This document shows positions 16,594-25,145 of a stretch of DNA of 64,000 bases, piece after piece. The DNA comes from JBOEGW01 sp050633625 (GTDB lineage Bacteria; Pseudomonadota; Alphaproteobacteria; Rhodobacterales; Rhodobacteraceae). The stretch is taken from contig JBOEGW010000006.1 of the NCBI GenBank assembly GCA_050633625.1, positions 186,001 through 250,000 of the forward strand, read 5' to 3'. The translations under genes and the position numbers were made by a program. The notes beneath the pieces are model-generated. The model did not search any database, was not told the DNA's origin, and saw nothing but the letters and a program-made list of their open reading frames with translations. Within the stretch, counting starts at the first letter, position 1. Each line of letters begins with the position of its first letter.

Positions 16594-17796
16594 ATGTTTC
16601 CTGGGTGTGTCGCTTTGGGGCGGGGCAGGGAAGCAGCCAGTGTGCGGGGATGCATGTGGGTTTTTGAGACGACTATTCATTTTGTAGACGCCTTGGCGCT
16701 TGCTTTGGTGTTGGCCTTCGTTTTCGGCGTTATTGTTCAGGCAATGCGGGCCGGGCGGCTGCGCAATTGGATCCTCGGGGCGATTTTCGGTTTGGGTGGC
16801 GTGTTGGTGATGATGTCGCCCGTCGAAATGGCGAATGGCATTTTTGTCGATTTGCGGGCGGTCTTGATCGTGCTCGTCGCTGGGTTTGTTGGAGCAGAAG
16901 CGGGGATCATCGCGCTTGTGGTTGTCTCGCTTGCACGCCTTGGGATGGGGCTTCCTGACGCGGGCTGGGCCTTGTTCGTGAATTTGACGATTGGGATTGC
17001 GGTGCAGATGGTCGGTGCGGTTGTGTGCCGATACGTGGTGTGGCCGCGGCTGGGCGCGACTTGGCAAAAAGCGCTCGCATTGGCGACTGTGCCGCATCTC
17101 TTTTTGGTCGTGACAATGAATTGGTCGATTGTGTTGGGCGTGCCGGGATTGTTGGATGTGTTGTTGGTCAAGTTCTCAGTGAGTTGGGTCGGGCTGTTTG
17201 TCGCGGCGTTGGTGATGATCCGGGAAGAAGCACAGGCAAAAACAGCGGCGCGTTTGTCGGATTGGGCCATGCGCGATGAGTTGACAAATGTGCTCAACCG
17301 GCGCGGCCTCAATGACGCCTGTTTCGGGCGGCTCGGCGTTAAGCAGTTTGCGGTGATCTGTTTGGATATGGACGGGTTTAAGGCTGTGAACGATGCGGGG
17401 GGGCACGCGGCAGGTGATGCTGTCTTAGTGGAGATCGCGACAGCCCTGAAAGGGGCAATCAATCAAACTGCGGTTTTGGCGCGGGTGGGCGGCGATGAGT
17501 TCGTGGTGGTGCTTCCTGACGCAAGTCAGACAGGGGCGATGGCGGAGGCGCGCCACCTGTCGAACATCATACAATCAACTTTTGAGGCATCGGACAATTT
17601 GCCAGCCCCCCTCACAGCGAGCATCGGCGTGCACTGGGCCGCGGGCGAAACGCCGCTCGCGACGATGATGCAAATGGCAGACAAGGCGCTGTACCGGGCA
17701 AAATCGACAGGAAAATCCGGTGTCGTCATGTCCGAAGAGGGCCATGCCCATGTGGCGCTGGCGCAGCCTACGCGGCCCCTCTCCGAGCGCGTTTAG
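16594..17796 (+). CDS. Membrane-bound diguanylate cyclase (GGDEF domain)
   Basis: 400 residues. The N-terminal half (about 28-210) has six or so hydrophobic helices resembling the 5TM LytS-type sensor module. The C-terminal GGDEF domain starts near RDELTNVLNRRGLND. It has the nucleotide-binding LDMDGFKAVND and an intact active site RVGGDEF (GGDEF at 299-303), so it probably makes cyclic di-GMP. No inhibitory RxxD is obvious five residues before GGDEF. A GGAG lies 10 bases before the ATG at 16594; an alternative ATG is at 16654. No EAL domain and no partner nearby. Confidence 0.92.
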   Translation: MFPGCVALGRGREAASVRGCMWVFETTIHFVDALALALVLAFVFGVIVQAMRAGRLRNWILGAIFGLGGVLVMMSPVEMANGIFVDLRAVLIVLVAGFVGAEAGIIALVVVSLARLGMGLPDAGWALFVNLTIGIAVQMVGAVVCRYVVWPRLGATWQKALALATVPHLFLVVTMNWSIVLGVPGLLDVLLVKFSVSWVGLFVAALVMIREEAQAKTAARLSDWAMRDELTNVLNRRGLNDACFGRLGVKQFAVICLDMDGFKAVNDAGGHAAGDAVLVEIATALKGAINQTAVLARVGGDEFVVVLPDASQTGAMAEARHLSNIIQSTFEASDNLPAPLTASIGVHWAAGETPLATMMQMADKALYRAKSTGKSGVVMSEEGHAHVALAQPTRPLSERV

Positions 17797-17805
17797 CCGC
17801 GCTGG

Positions 17806-20361
17806 TCAGTCGTCTTGCAGAATGCGGTCCACCATCTCCGCCGTGTCACTGCTCAGGCCGGTTGTGGCGCGAATGCGTTTGAGGTGATCGCGCATCATGC
17901 CTTGTCGGTCGCCATCATAGCGGCGCCAGGTTTCAAAGGCCCCTGTCATGCGCGCGGTGATTTGCGGGTTGATGGGATCAAGCTTGATCAGCCAATCGGC
18001 CATGAGCGCGTAGCCTGCGCCATCTGCGCGGTGGAACCCGGCAGCATTGCCCGCAAATGCCCCGAGAGTGGCCCGGAATCGATTTGGGTTTTTCCAATTG
18101 AAATCAGGGTGTTGCGTGAGTTTTTCGACGGTTTCCACGGCTTGTTCAGGCCCCGCGCCTGCCACTTGCATCATGAACCATTTGTCCAAAACAAGCGCAT
18201 CTTTGTGCCATGTGTCGTAGAAAGAGGCGAGCGCATCCTGGGCCGCTTGCGCCTGCACCAACGCCGCCAAAGCCCCCAGTTTGAGCGTCATATTATCCGC
18301 TGTTTCATAGAGCTTCGTGGCTGCTTTCCCGCCATCCAAGCGGGTCGTGAAGGCGAGCAATTTCAGGCCAAGCGCGCGTTTTCCGGCCTGTTCTGCATTG
18401 GGTTCAAAGGGGGCTGTGACCTCCATTTCGGCCCTCATACGCGGCAGGCTGTCTTGCAGGTGTTCGGCCATTTCTTGGCGCAGGGTTTCGCCAGCGTCAT
18501 AAATGCGCGCCGGGTCCGGCGTGTGGCCTGCTTCTGCCAAAGTTTGCGCGATATCGTCTTCGCTCGGCAGCGCCAAGGTGAGCGCGCGAAAGGCCGGGTC
18601 AAGCCGCTCGTCGCGCAGCATTTGCGTTATGGCGGCCAAGTATTGCGAGACCGGCGCCTCCTCGCCCAGTGTCATCATGAGCAGCACTTCCTTGGCCAAG
18701 GCGCGCCCCGCGTCCCATTTGTTAAAGGGATCGGAGTCATGCGCCAGAAGAAAGGCACGCTCTGCGGCATCTGAGCTGCGCTCCAAAATGACAGGCGCAG
18801 AAAAGCCGCGCAGCAGGGACGGGGTTGGCTTTTGCGAAAGCCCCTCAAACCGGAAGGATTGCTCAGCTTGGGTCACTTCGATGACCTGTGTTTCCATCAC
18901 GTCCTTACCGTCCGCGTCAAGCAGGCCAAGTGCGACGGGGATCACCAGCGGTTGCTTGTTTTCCTGCCCTGGGGTTGGGGGTGTTTTTTGTTTGAAATGA
19001 AGGGTGTAAACACCGTCTTTGAAGTCATCCGTGACGCTCAGGCGCGGCGTGCCCGCCTGTTTGTACCAGAGTTTGAACTGGCCCAGGTCGCGCCCCGTGC
19101 TGTCTTCAAAAACCGTTAGCCAATCCTCAATTGTGCAGGCCTGACCGTCGTGGCGTTCAAAGTACAGATCCAGCGCTTTGTCATAGGCGTCTTGGCCGAC
19201 AAGGGTGTGCAGCATACGGATAATTTCCGCGCCTTTTTCGTAGATCGTGGCTGTGTAGAAGTTGTTGATTTCGACAAAACTATCGGGCTGAACCTGGTGC
19301 GCCAGCGGCCCCCCATCTTCGCGAAATTGCCGCGCGCGCAGCTGCAAGACATCGTTGATCCGGCAGACAGCTTCAGAGCGCATATCGGCGGAGAACTGTT
19401 GATCGCGAAAGACCGTCAGCCCTTCCTTGAGCGACAGTTGGAACCAGTCGCGACAGGTGATGCGGTTGCCAGTCCAGTTGTGAAAATACTCATGCGCGAT
19501 AATCGCCTCGATGCGCTCAAAATTCACATCCGTCGATGTGTCGGCATTGGCGAGCACGGCTGAGGTGTTGAAAATGTTGAGAGATTTGTTCTCCATCGCG
19601 CCCATGTTGAAATCGGAAACAGCGACGATTTGGAAAATATCGAGGTCATATTCGCGCCGATAGACCTTTTCGTCCCAGCGCATACTGTCCTTGAGCGCCT
19701 GCATTCCGAACGCGGTCTTGTCCTCGTCACCGGGGCGCACCCAAAGCTTGAGCGCAACCTCGCGCCCGCTCATCGTGGTGAAATGATCCGTGCGCGCCAC
19801 CAAATCCCCGGCGACGAGCGCAAACAAATAAGCTGGTTTGGGCCAAGGGTCGCTCCATTCGACCCAACCAGCGCCACGCGCGGTTTCGTCACCGTTTGAC
19901 AGCATCACAGGCTCATCGCCCTCAATGCGCACCGTAAAACGCGCCATCACATCGGGGCGGTCCGGATACCAAGTGATCTTGCGAAACCCTTCAGCCTCGC
20001 ATTGGGTGCAATACATGCCGTTGGATTGATACAGACCCTCAAGGGAGGTGTTGTTCTTTGGGTCGATCTCGACCTCAGCTTCCCAGACAAACGCCCCCTC
20101 GGGCGCATCGACCTCTATGCCTTTCGCAACAGGGCGCGGGGTAACATCAGCGCCGTTGATTTTGGACCAGATCGGCGTAAGCCCTTCACCGTGCAAGAAA
20201 AACCGTTTGTCCGTTGCTGCCGGGTTCGGGGCGAATTTGATCCGTGAAATCACCCGTGTCTTGCTTGGCGCGAGGCGAAAGGTGAGATGAACTTCCTCTA
20301 CCACATATCCGAAAGCCATGTAATCTTTGAGGTGAATCGGGGCTTGCGGGGTGTCGGTCAT
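17806..20361 (-). CDS. pepN: Aminopeptidase N (M1 family)
   Basis: 851 residues, normal for bacterial PepN. This zinc aminopeptidase removes N-terminal residues from peptides in the cytoplasm. The exopeptidase motif GAMEN is at 254-258. The zinc site HEYFH is at 290-294 (HExxH), with the third ligand Glu313 in SLKEGLTVFRDQ. NTSAVLANADTSTD and RPDVMARFTVRIE are also typical. It is convergent with the GGDEF gene with a 9-base gap and divergent from the malate synthase gene. Confidence 0.97.
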   Translation of the reverse strand: MTDTPQAPIHLKDYMAFGYVVEEVHLTFRLAPSKTRVISRIKFAPNPAATDKRFFLHGEGLTPIWSKINGADVTPRPVAKGIEVDAPEGAFVWEAEVEIDPKNNTSLEGLYQSNGMYCTQCEAEGFRKITWYPDRPDVMARFTVRIEGDEPVMLSNGDETARGAGWVEWSDPWPKPAYLFALVAGDLVARTDHFTTMSGREVALKLWVRPGDEDKTAFGMQALKDSMRWDEKVYRREYDLDIFQIVAVSDFNMGAMENKSLNIFNTSAVLANADTSTDVNFERIEAIIAHEYFHNWTGNRITCRDWFQLSLKEGLTVFRDQQFSADMRSEAVCRINDVLQLRARQFREDGGPLAHQVQPDSFVEINNFYTATIYEKGAEIIRMLHTLVGQDAYDKALDLYFERHDGQACTIEDWLTVFEDSTGRDLGQFKLWYKQAGTPRLSVTDDFKDGVYTLHFKQKTPPTPGQENKQPLVIPVALGLLDADGKDVMETQVIEVTQAEQSFRFEGLSQKPTPSLLRGFSAPVILERSSDAAERAFLLAHDSDPFNKWDAGRALAKEVLLMMTLGEEAPVSQYLAAITQMLRDERLDPAFRALTLALPSEDDIAQTLAEAGHTPDPARIYDAGETLRQEMAEHLQDSLPRMRAEMEVTAPFEPNAEQAGKRALGLKLLAFTTRLDGGKAATKLYETADNMTLKLGALAALVQAQAAQDALASFYDTWHKDALVLDKWFMMQVAGAGPEQAVETVEKLTQHPDFNWKNPNRFRATLGAFAGNAAGFHRADGAGYALMADWLIKLDPINPQITARMTGAFETWRRYDGDRQGMMRDHLKRIRATTGLSSDTAEMVDRILQDD

Positions 20362-20449
20362 CTGGTGTCCTTTGGCTGTGGTGACTGGACCCTAGACCCG
20401 GTGTGAGGACACCGCAACGGGGGCGCGTGCATTTGAGCGCTTCGCGATC

Positions 20450-20488
20450 AGGAAACTTTGTTGCCTATAGGAAACTTTTTGCCTAAAG
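20450..20488 (+). promoter_or_regulatory. Tandem 19-bp direct repeat upstream of malate synthase G
   Basis: AGGAAACTTTGTTGCCTAT (from 20450) is followed directly by AGGAAACTTTTTGCCTAAAG (from 20469). The AGGAAACTTT half recurs at 19-bp spacing and the TTGCCTA half at 18-bp spacing, close to two helical turns. It lies 37-75 bases before the start codon, where an activator or repressor site would sit. Confidence 0.55.
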
Positions 20489-20524
20489 GTGGTCCGCTTA
20501 CAGGCTGTGTAGGAAAAATTGGAG

Positions 20525-22663
20525 ATGGATATGGAACGGCGCGTTGAACAGTTTGGCTTGAAAATTGCCCCGGAAATCGCGTTGTTCGTCGAGGCGCGCG
20601 CCTTGCTTAAAACCGGGGTGAAAGCCAAGGATTTCTGGCGCGGGTTCGCGGGCATCGTCGATGAATTTGCGCCCAAAATGCGCGCCGCTTTGCAAACCCG
20701 CGAAGACCTGCAAGCGCAAATCGACGCTTGGCACATTGCGCGCAAAGGCCAGCCATTCGATGCGGACGCCTATCGCGGGTTTCTCACAGAGATTGGCTAT
20801 TTGGTGGCTGATGGGGCGGATTTTACGGTTGATACAGCAAATGTGGACCCGGAAATCGCGACAATCGCCGGGCCGCAACTTGTCGTGCCGATCACCAACG
20901 CGCGCTATGCGCTCAATGCTGCGAATGCGCGCTGGGGCTCGTTGTATGATGCGCTTTACGGCACCGATGCGCTTGGTGATTTGCCCTCTGGGCGGGGCTA
21001 TGATGCGGCGCGCGGCGCGCGGGTGATTGCTTGGGGTCGTGCCTTTCTGGACCGGGCCGCGCCCCTTGCCTCTGGCTCTTGGGCCGATATTGAGGCGGTG
21101 GCGGTTGATGGCGCTGATTTTCTGCCTGAGTTGAAAAATGCCGCGCAATTTCAAGGCAGTAATCGCGATGCGGCTGGGCACCTTTCCGAGGTTTTCCTTG
21201 AAAACAATGGCCTGCTCATCAAGATCGTGATTGATGAAACAACCCCGGTTGGCAGCGCGGACCTTGCGAAGATTTCCGACATCGTGCTGGAAAGCGCGTT
21301 GTCCGCGATTATGGATTGCGAAGACAGTGTTGCCTGCGTGGATGCGGCGGACAAAGCCTTGGCCTATGACAATTGGCTGGGTTTGATGAAGGGCACGTTG
21401 AGTGAGACCGTGACCAAAGGAGGCAAGAGTCATCTGCGCGTTTTGGCCCCTGATGTGACCTTTACCGCCGCGGATGGCACGCCCAAAACCCACAAGGGCC
21501 GCGCGTTGATGCTTGTGCGAAATGTCGGTCACTTGATGACGACACCTGCGATTTTGGATGGGGAAGGCCGCGAAATTCCCGAAGGGATCATGGACGCGAT
21601 GATGACAACTCTTGCCGCGATGCACGACCTTGAGCGCGGCGCGAATTCGCGGGCAGGCAGCGTATATGTTGTGAAGCCGAAAATGCATGGACCAGAGGAA
21701 GTGGCCTTGTCGGATGCGCTGTTTACGGCGGTTGAGGCCGTGCTTGGATTGCCGCAAAACACAGTCAAACTTGGGATTATGGACGAGGAACGGCGCACTT
21801 CTGTCAACCTGAAGGAATGTATTCGCGCCGCCAAATCCCGCGTGGCCTTCATCAACACCGGCTTTTTGGATCGTACAGGCGATGAGATCCACACAAGCAT
21901 GGAAGCCGGGCCGATGGTGCGCAAGGGCGAGATGAAGCACCAGCCTTGGATCGCGTCCTATGAAGATCGCAACGTCGACATCGGGCTGGCCTGCGGGCTG
22001 CAAGGCAAGGCGCAAATTGGCAAGGGCATGTGGGCTGCGCCCGACAGGATGGCCGAGATGTTGGAGACCAAAATTGGTCATCCGCAATCCGGTGCCAATT
22101 GCGCTTGGGTGCCTTCGCCCACCGCGGCAACGCTGCACGCAACCCATTACCACGAGGTCGATGTGTTTGCGCGCCAAGACGAGATCAAGGCGGGCGGCAC
22201 GCGCGGCACGTTGGACGATTTGTTGACCTTGCCTCTGGCGCATGGGGTCAACTGGTCGCAAGCGGAAATCACCCAAGAGGTCGAGAACAACGCTCAAGGC
22301 ATTTTGGGCTATGTGGTGCGCTGGGTGGATGCCGGGGTTGGCTGCTCCAAGGTGCCCGACATTCACGATGTCGGTTTGATGGAAGATCGCGCGACCTGTC
22401 GGATCAGCTCTCAGGCCTTGGCGAATTGGTTGCATCATGGGGTTGTCGATGAGGCGACTGTCAGAGCGGCTTTGCGCAAGATGGCTGCGGTTGTGGATCG
22501 CCAAAACGCAGATGACGCGAGCTATCAACCGATGGCGCCGGACTTTGAGGGTCTGGCCTTCGCGGCGGCCTGTGACCTCGTGTTTGAGGGGCGCGCACAA
22601 CCGTCTGGCTATACCGAGCCGGTGCTCCACGCGCGCCGCCTTCAAGCCAAATCATCATCGTAA
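20525..22663 (+). CDS. glcB: Malate synthase G
   Basis: 712 residues from the ATG at 20525, typical of the single-chain G isoform. It condenses glyoxylate with acetyl-CoA to malate in the glyoxylate shunt or glycolate use. Recognisable blocks are VVPITNARYALNAANARWGS near 110, IMDCEDSVACVDAADKALAY (active-site region, about 260-280), and GSVYVVKPKMHGPEEVA. A further block, TGDEIHTSMEAGPMVRKGEM, carries the catalytic acidic region. Possible starts are the ATGs at 20525 and 20531; both have a nearby GGAG or AGGA. No isocitrate lyase gene is in the window. Confidence 0.97.
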   Translation: MDMERRVEQFGLKIAPEIALFVEARALLKTGVKAKDFWRGFAGIVDEFAPKMRAALQTREDLQAQIDAWHIARKGQPFDADAYRGFLTEIGYLVADGADFTVDTANVDPEIATIAGPQLVVPITNARYALNAANARWGSLYDALYGTDALGDLPSGRGYDAARGARVIAWGRAFLDRAAPLASGSWADIEAVAVDGADFLPELKNAAQFQGSNRDAAGHLSEVFLENNGLLIKIVIDETTPVGSADLAKISDIVLESALSAIMDCEDSVACVDAADKALAYDNWLGLMKGTLSETVTKGGKSHLRVLAPDVTFTAADGTPKTHKGRALMLVRNVGHLMTTPAILDGEGREIPEGIMDAMMTTLAAMHDLERGANSRAGSVYVVKPKMHGPEEVALSDALFTAVEAVLGLPQNTVKLGIMDEERRTSVNLKECIRAAKSRVAFINTGFLDRTGDEIHTSMEAGPMVRKGEMKHQPWIASYEDRNVDIGLACGLQGKAQIGKGMWAAPDRMAEMLETKIGHPQSGANCAWVPSPTAATLHATHYHEVDVFARQDEIKAGGTRGTLDDLLTLPLAHGVNWSQAEITQEVENNAQGILGYVVRWVDAGVGCSKVPDIHDVGLMEDRATCRISSQALANWLHHGVVDEATVRAALRKMAAVVDRQNADDASYQPMAPDFEGLAFAAACDLVFEGRAQPSGYTEPVLHARRLQAKSSS

Positions 22664-22678
22664 TTTAGGACATTGAAC

Positions 22679-23107
22679 ATGGCAAAACTCTCTCTCACCC
22701 GCGCGCGGCGTATCATTCGTAAGACTTTGGAAACAGGCAAAGAAAAGGGCATGCGCCCGCTGTCCTGTGTGGTGGTTGATCCGGGGGGGAATGTGATCGC
22801 ATTTGAGCGCTCGGATGGGGCACCTGCCGGGCGGTTTGATATTGCGTTGGGCAAGGCGCGCGGATGCGTCTTGATGGGGATGACGGGCACCCAATTGCGC
22901 GACCGCGCCGAGGCGCAGGCCTATTTCGTAACGGCGGCAGGCGCAGCGCTTGGCGGCAAACTGGTGCCGGTGCCGGGCGGTATTTTGGTGCGTGATGCGC
23001 GCGGGAATTTGCTGGGCGCTGTGGGGGTCACGGGCGACAGTTCTGAGAATGATCAAATCGCCGGAACCTTGGCTGTTGAGGCTGTGGGCTTGGTCGCTGA
23101 AGGCTAG
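22679..23107 (+). CDS. GlcG/HbpS family heme-binding-like protein
   Basis: 142 residues. The whole length matches the GlcG/HbpS family: LTRARRIIRKTLETGKEKG, then PLSCVVVDPGGNVIAFERSD, the KARGCVLMGM region and PVPGGILVRDARGNLLGAVG followed by VTGDSSENDQ. Family members bind heme or sit in glycolate loci (glcG). Its start is 15 bases after malate synthase G with AGGA before it, so it forms an operon with glcB. The pairing fits a glycolate/glyoxylate context. Confidence 0.88.
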   Translation: MAKLSLTRARRIIRKTLETGKEKGMRPLSCVVVDPGGNVIAFERSDGAPAGRFDIALGKARGCVLMGMTGTQLRDRAEAQAYFVTAAGAALGGKLVPVPGGILVRDARGNLLGAVGVTGDSSENDQIAGTLAVEAVGLVAEG

Positions 23108-23212
23108 CTGCGGTCCGTCTGCGCGCGGCAAACCTGTCTAAAAAGACCTAAGTAGTTTTGCGTATGGGCCTGCGGGTTTGCTGGCGTTACCCTAAGCGCA
23201 GGGAGGCTACCT

Positions 23213-24268
23213 ATGACCATACCAACGCTTTGTGAGGCGCGCCGCGTGGCGAGTTCGCGCCTTGAGACACGGGTTTTGTTTCATGGACCTGAGGACGGTG
23301 TGCCGATCATTTTCGTGCATGGCAATATGTCGGCGGCGACCTGGTGGGAGGAGACAATGCTGCGTCTGCCCGAAGGGTTTCGGGCGATTGCCCCTGATTT
23401 GCGCGCTTACGGTGCGGCAGATGCGGCGGCGAAGGTCGATGCAACGCGCGGATTGCGGGATTTCTCTGACGATCTCGCCGCGATGATGAGCACGCTTGGC
23501 CTTGAGGCGGCGCATTTTGTGGGCCATTCGCTTGGGGGCGGGGTATGTTGGCAATTCCTCGCTGACCATCCGGACAGGGTGTTGTCGCTCACCCAAGTGG
23601 CACCTGCCTCGCCTTATGGGTTTGGCGGATGCGCGCTCGACGGCACATTGCACACGCCGGACAATGCGGGGGCAGGGGGCGGCACAGTCAACCCGGAGTT
23701 CGCGGCCCTTTTGGCCGCCGGGGCGCGCGGTGATGACAGCCCCAACCATCCTCGTAACGTGCTTTGCACCTTTGTGTGGAAGCCACCCTTTGTGCCGGAG
23801 CGGCTTGAGGACATCTTAACATCCTCTTTGGCGCAGCATTGCGGCGAAGCTGATTATCCGGGCGATATGATCCCATCGGCGCATTGGCCCGCCATGGCGC
23901 CGGGGCGGTTTGGGCCAATCAACGCGCTTGCCCCGATTTATCAACCTGATCCGCTTGGCTTTGTGACGTCCGGGGCGAGTGCGCCGATTTTATGGGTGCG
24001 TGGGGCGCAAGATGCTGTGATTTCGGACGGCTCTTTGTTTGATTTTGGCACGCTTGGGCAGATGGGCGCTGTGCCGGGCTGGCCGGGGGAGGCGCTGTAT
24101 CCGGCGCAGCCAATGATCGCTCAGACAGAGGCGGCGCTTGCGGCTTATGAGGCGACCGGCGCGCGGGTTGAACGGGTGGTGTTTGAGGCGTGCGGGCATT
24201 CCCCCTATCTTGAAAACCCAGCCGCATTCGACGATGCGTTGCACGGGTTTTTGGCGGCTTTGACCTAA
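23213..24268 (+). CDS. Alpha/beta hydrolase
   Basis: 351 residues. The fold signature is IIFVHGNMSAATWWEE (oxyanion region), the nucleophile elbow FVGHSLGGGVCW (Ser near 106), an acid in WVRGAQDAVIS and the catalytic histidine in EACGHSPYLE. Substrate unknown. The N-terminus has no signal peptide. AGGGAGG lies just before the ATG. It may be part of a transcription unit with the downstream peptidase-like gene, although 88 bases separate them. Confidence 0.88.
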   Translation: MTIPTLCEARRVASSRLETRVLFHGPEDGVPIIFVHGNMSAATWWEETMLRLPEGFRAIAPDLRAYGAADAAAKVDATRGLRDFSDDLAAMMSTLGLEAAHFVGHSLGGGVCWQFLADHPDRVLSLTQVAPASPYGFGGCALDGTLHTPDNAGAGGGTVNPEFAALLAAGARGDDSPNHPRNVLCTFVWKPPFVPERLEDILTSSLAQHCGEADYPGDMIPSAHWPAMAPGRFGPINALAPIYQPDPLGFVTSGASAPILWVRGAQDAVISDGSLFDFGTLGQMGAVPGWPGEALYPAQPMIAQTEAALAAYEATGARVERVVFEACGHSPYLENPAAFDDALHGFLAALT

Positions 24269-24356
24269 CATACTTCCCCACATCGTCCTCACGCCGCCTC
24301 TTTTCCTTTCGCGCGCCACGCAGTATCTTGCAGGTGAACTCGCGAAAGGCACAGTC

Positions 24357-25136
24357 ATGGCACGGCCCGTCATCGGTATTATTGGTAACGCGCATTTGGT
24401 GGGCGACAGCTATCAAACCCACGGCGGGGGCACGATGAATTCGCAGGCGATTGCTGAGGTGTCTGGCGGGTTGCCGTTGATCGTGCCTGCCGATCCGCGC
24501 CTTGTGAGCGTTGAGGATTTGCTGGACACTTGTGACGGGTTCTTGCTCACCGGCGGGCGGCCCAACGTGCATCCTGAGGAATATGGCGAGGCGGAGACGC
24601 CCGCGCACGGGGAGTTTGATCGCTGCCGGGATGCGATTGCTTTGCCGCTTGTGCGCGCCTGCGTTGAGCGCGGTCAGCCGTTTTTGGGGGTGTGTCGTGG
24701 TTTTCAGGAGGTGAATGTCGCGATGGGCGGGACGCTCTATCCTGAAATTCGCGACCTGCCGGGGCGCATGAACCACAGAATGCCCCCCGATGGCACCTTG
24801 GAAGAGAAATTCGCAATTCGCCACGCTGTCACCTTCACCGAAGGGGGCGTGTTCCACGAGTTGTTTGGTGCGCAACAGGTCATGACGAACACCCTGCATG
24901 GCCAAGGCATCAAGACGCCGGGCGCGCGTATCGTGATCGAGGGCTATGCGGAGGATCAAACCCCAGAGGCGATTTTTGTGAAGGATGCGCCGGGGTTCAC
25001 GCTCGCTGTGCAGTGGCACCCTGAATACAACGCCGCCAATGATCCGGTGTCGCGTCCGCTGTTTGAGGCCTTTGGGGAAGCGGCGCGTGCTTGGGCGCTG
25101 GAGCGCAAACCATTGGCGCGCCACGCGGCACAATAA
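24357..25136 (+). CDS. Gamma-glutamyl-gamma-aminobutyrate hydrolase family protein
   Basis: 259 residues, class I glutamine-amidotransferase fold of the PuuD/peptidase C26 family. The nucleophile cysteine lies in FLGVCRGFQEVNVAMGGTLY, and the catalytic His-x-Glu is in AVQWHPEYNA. DGFLLTGGRPNVHPEEYG is the family's glycine-rich segment. PuuD homologues split gamma-glutamyl amides in putrescine degradation; the exact substrate here is inferred by family only. It is convergent with the Hint/RTX gene with a 9-base gap. Confidence 0.92.
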   Translation: MARPVIGIIGNAHLVGDSYQTHGGGTMNSQAIAEVSGGLPLIVPADPRLVSVEDLLDTCDGFLLTGGRPNVHPEEYGEAETPAHGEFDRCRDAIALPLVRACVERGQPFLGVCRGFQEVNVAMGGTLYPEIRDLPGRMNHRMPPDGTLEEKFAIRHAVTFTEGGVFHELFGAQQVMTNTLHGQGIKTPGARIVIEGYAEDQTPEAIFVKDAPGFTLAVQWHPEYNAANDPVSRPLFEAFGEAARAWALERKPLARHAAQ

Positions 25137-25145
25137 CCTGCGCCG

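Noticed and set aside
20498..22645. 715-residue minus-strand open frame opposite malate synthase G
   Set aside because: Antisense shadow in a GC-rich gene; histidine/arginine-rich product without domains, while the + strand is unmistakably malate synthase G.
23919..25133. 404-residue minus-strand frame
   Set aside because: Antisense to the alpha/beta hydrolase and the amidotransferase-fold gene, both with intact active sites.
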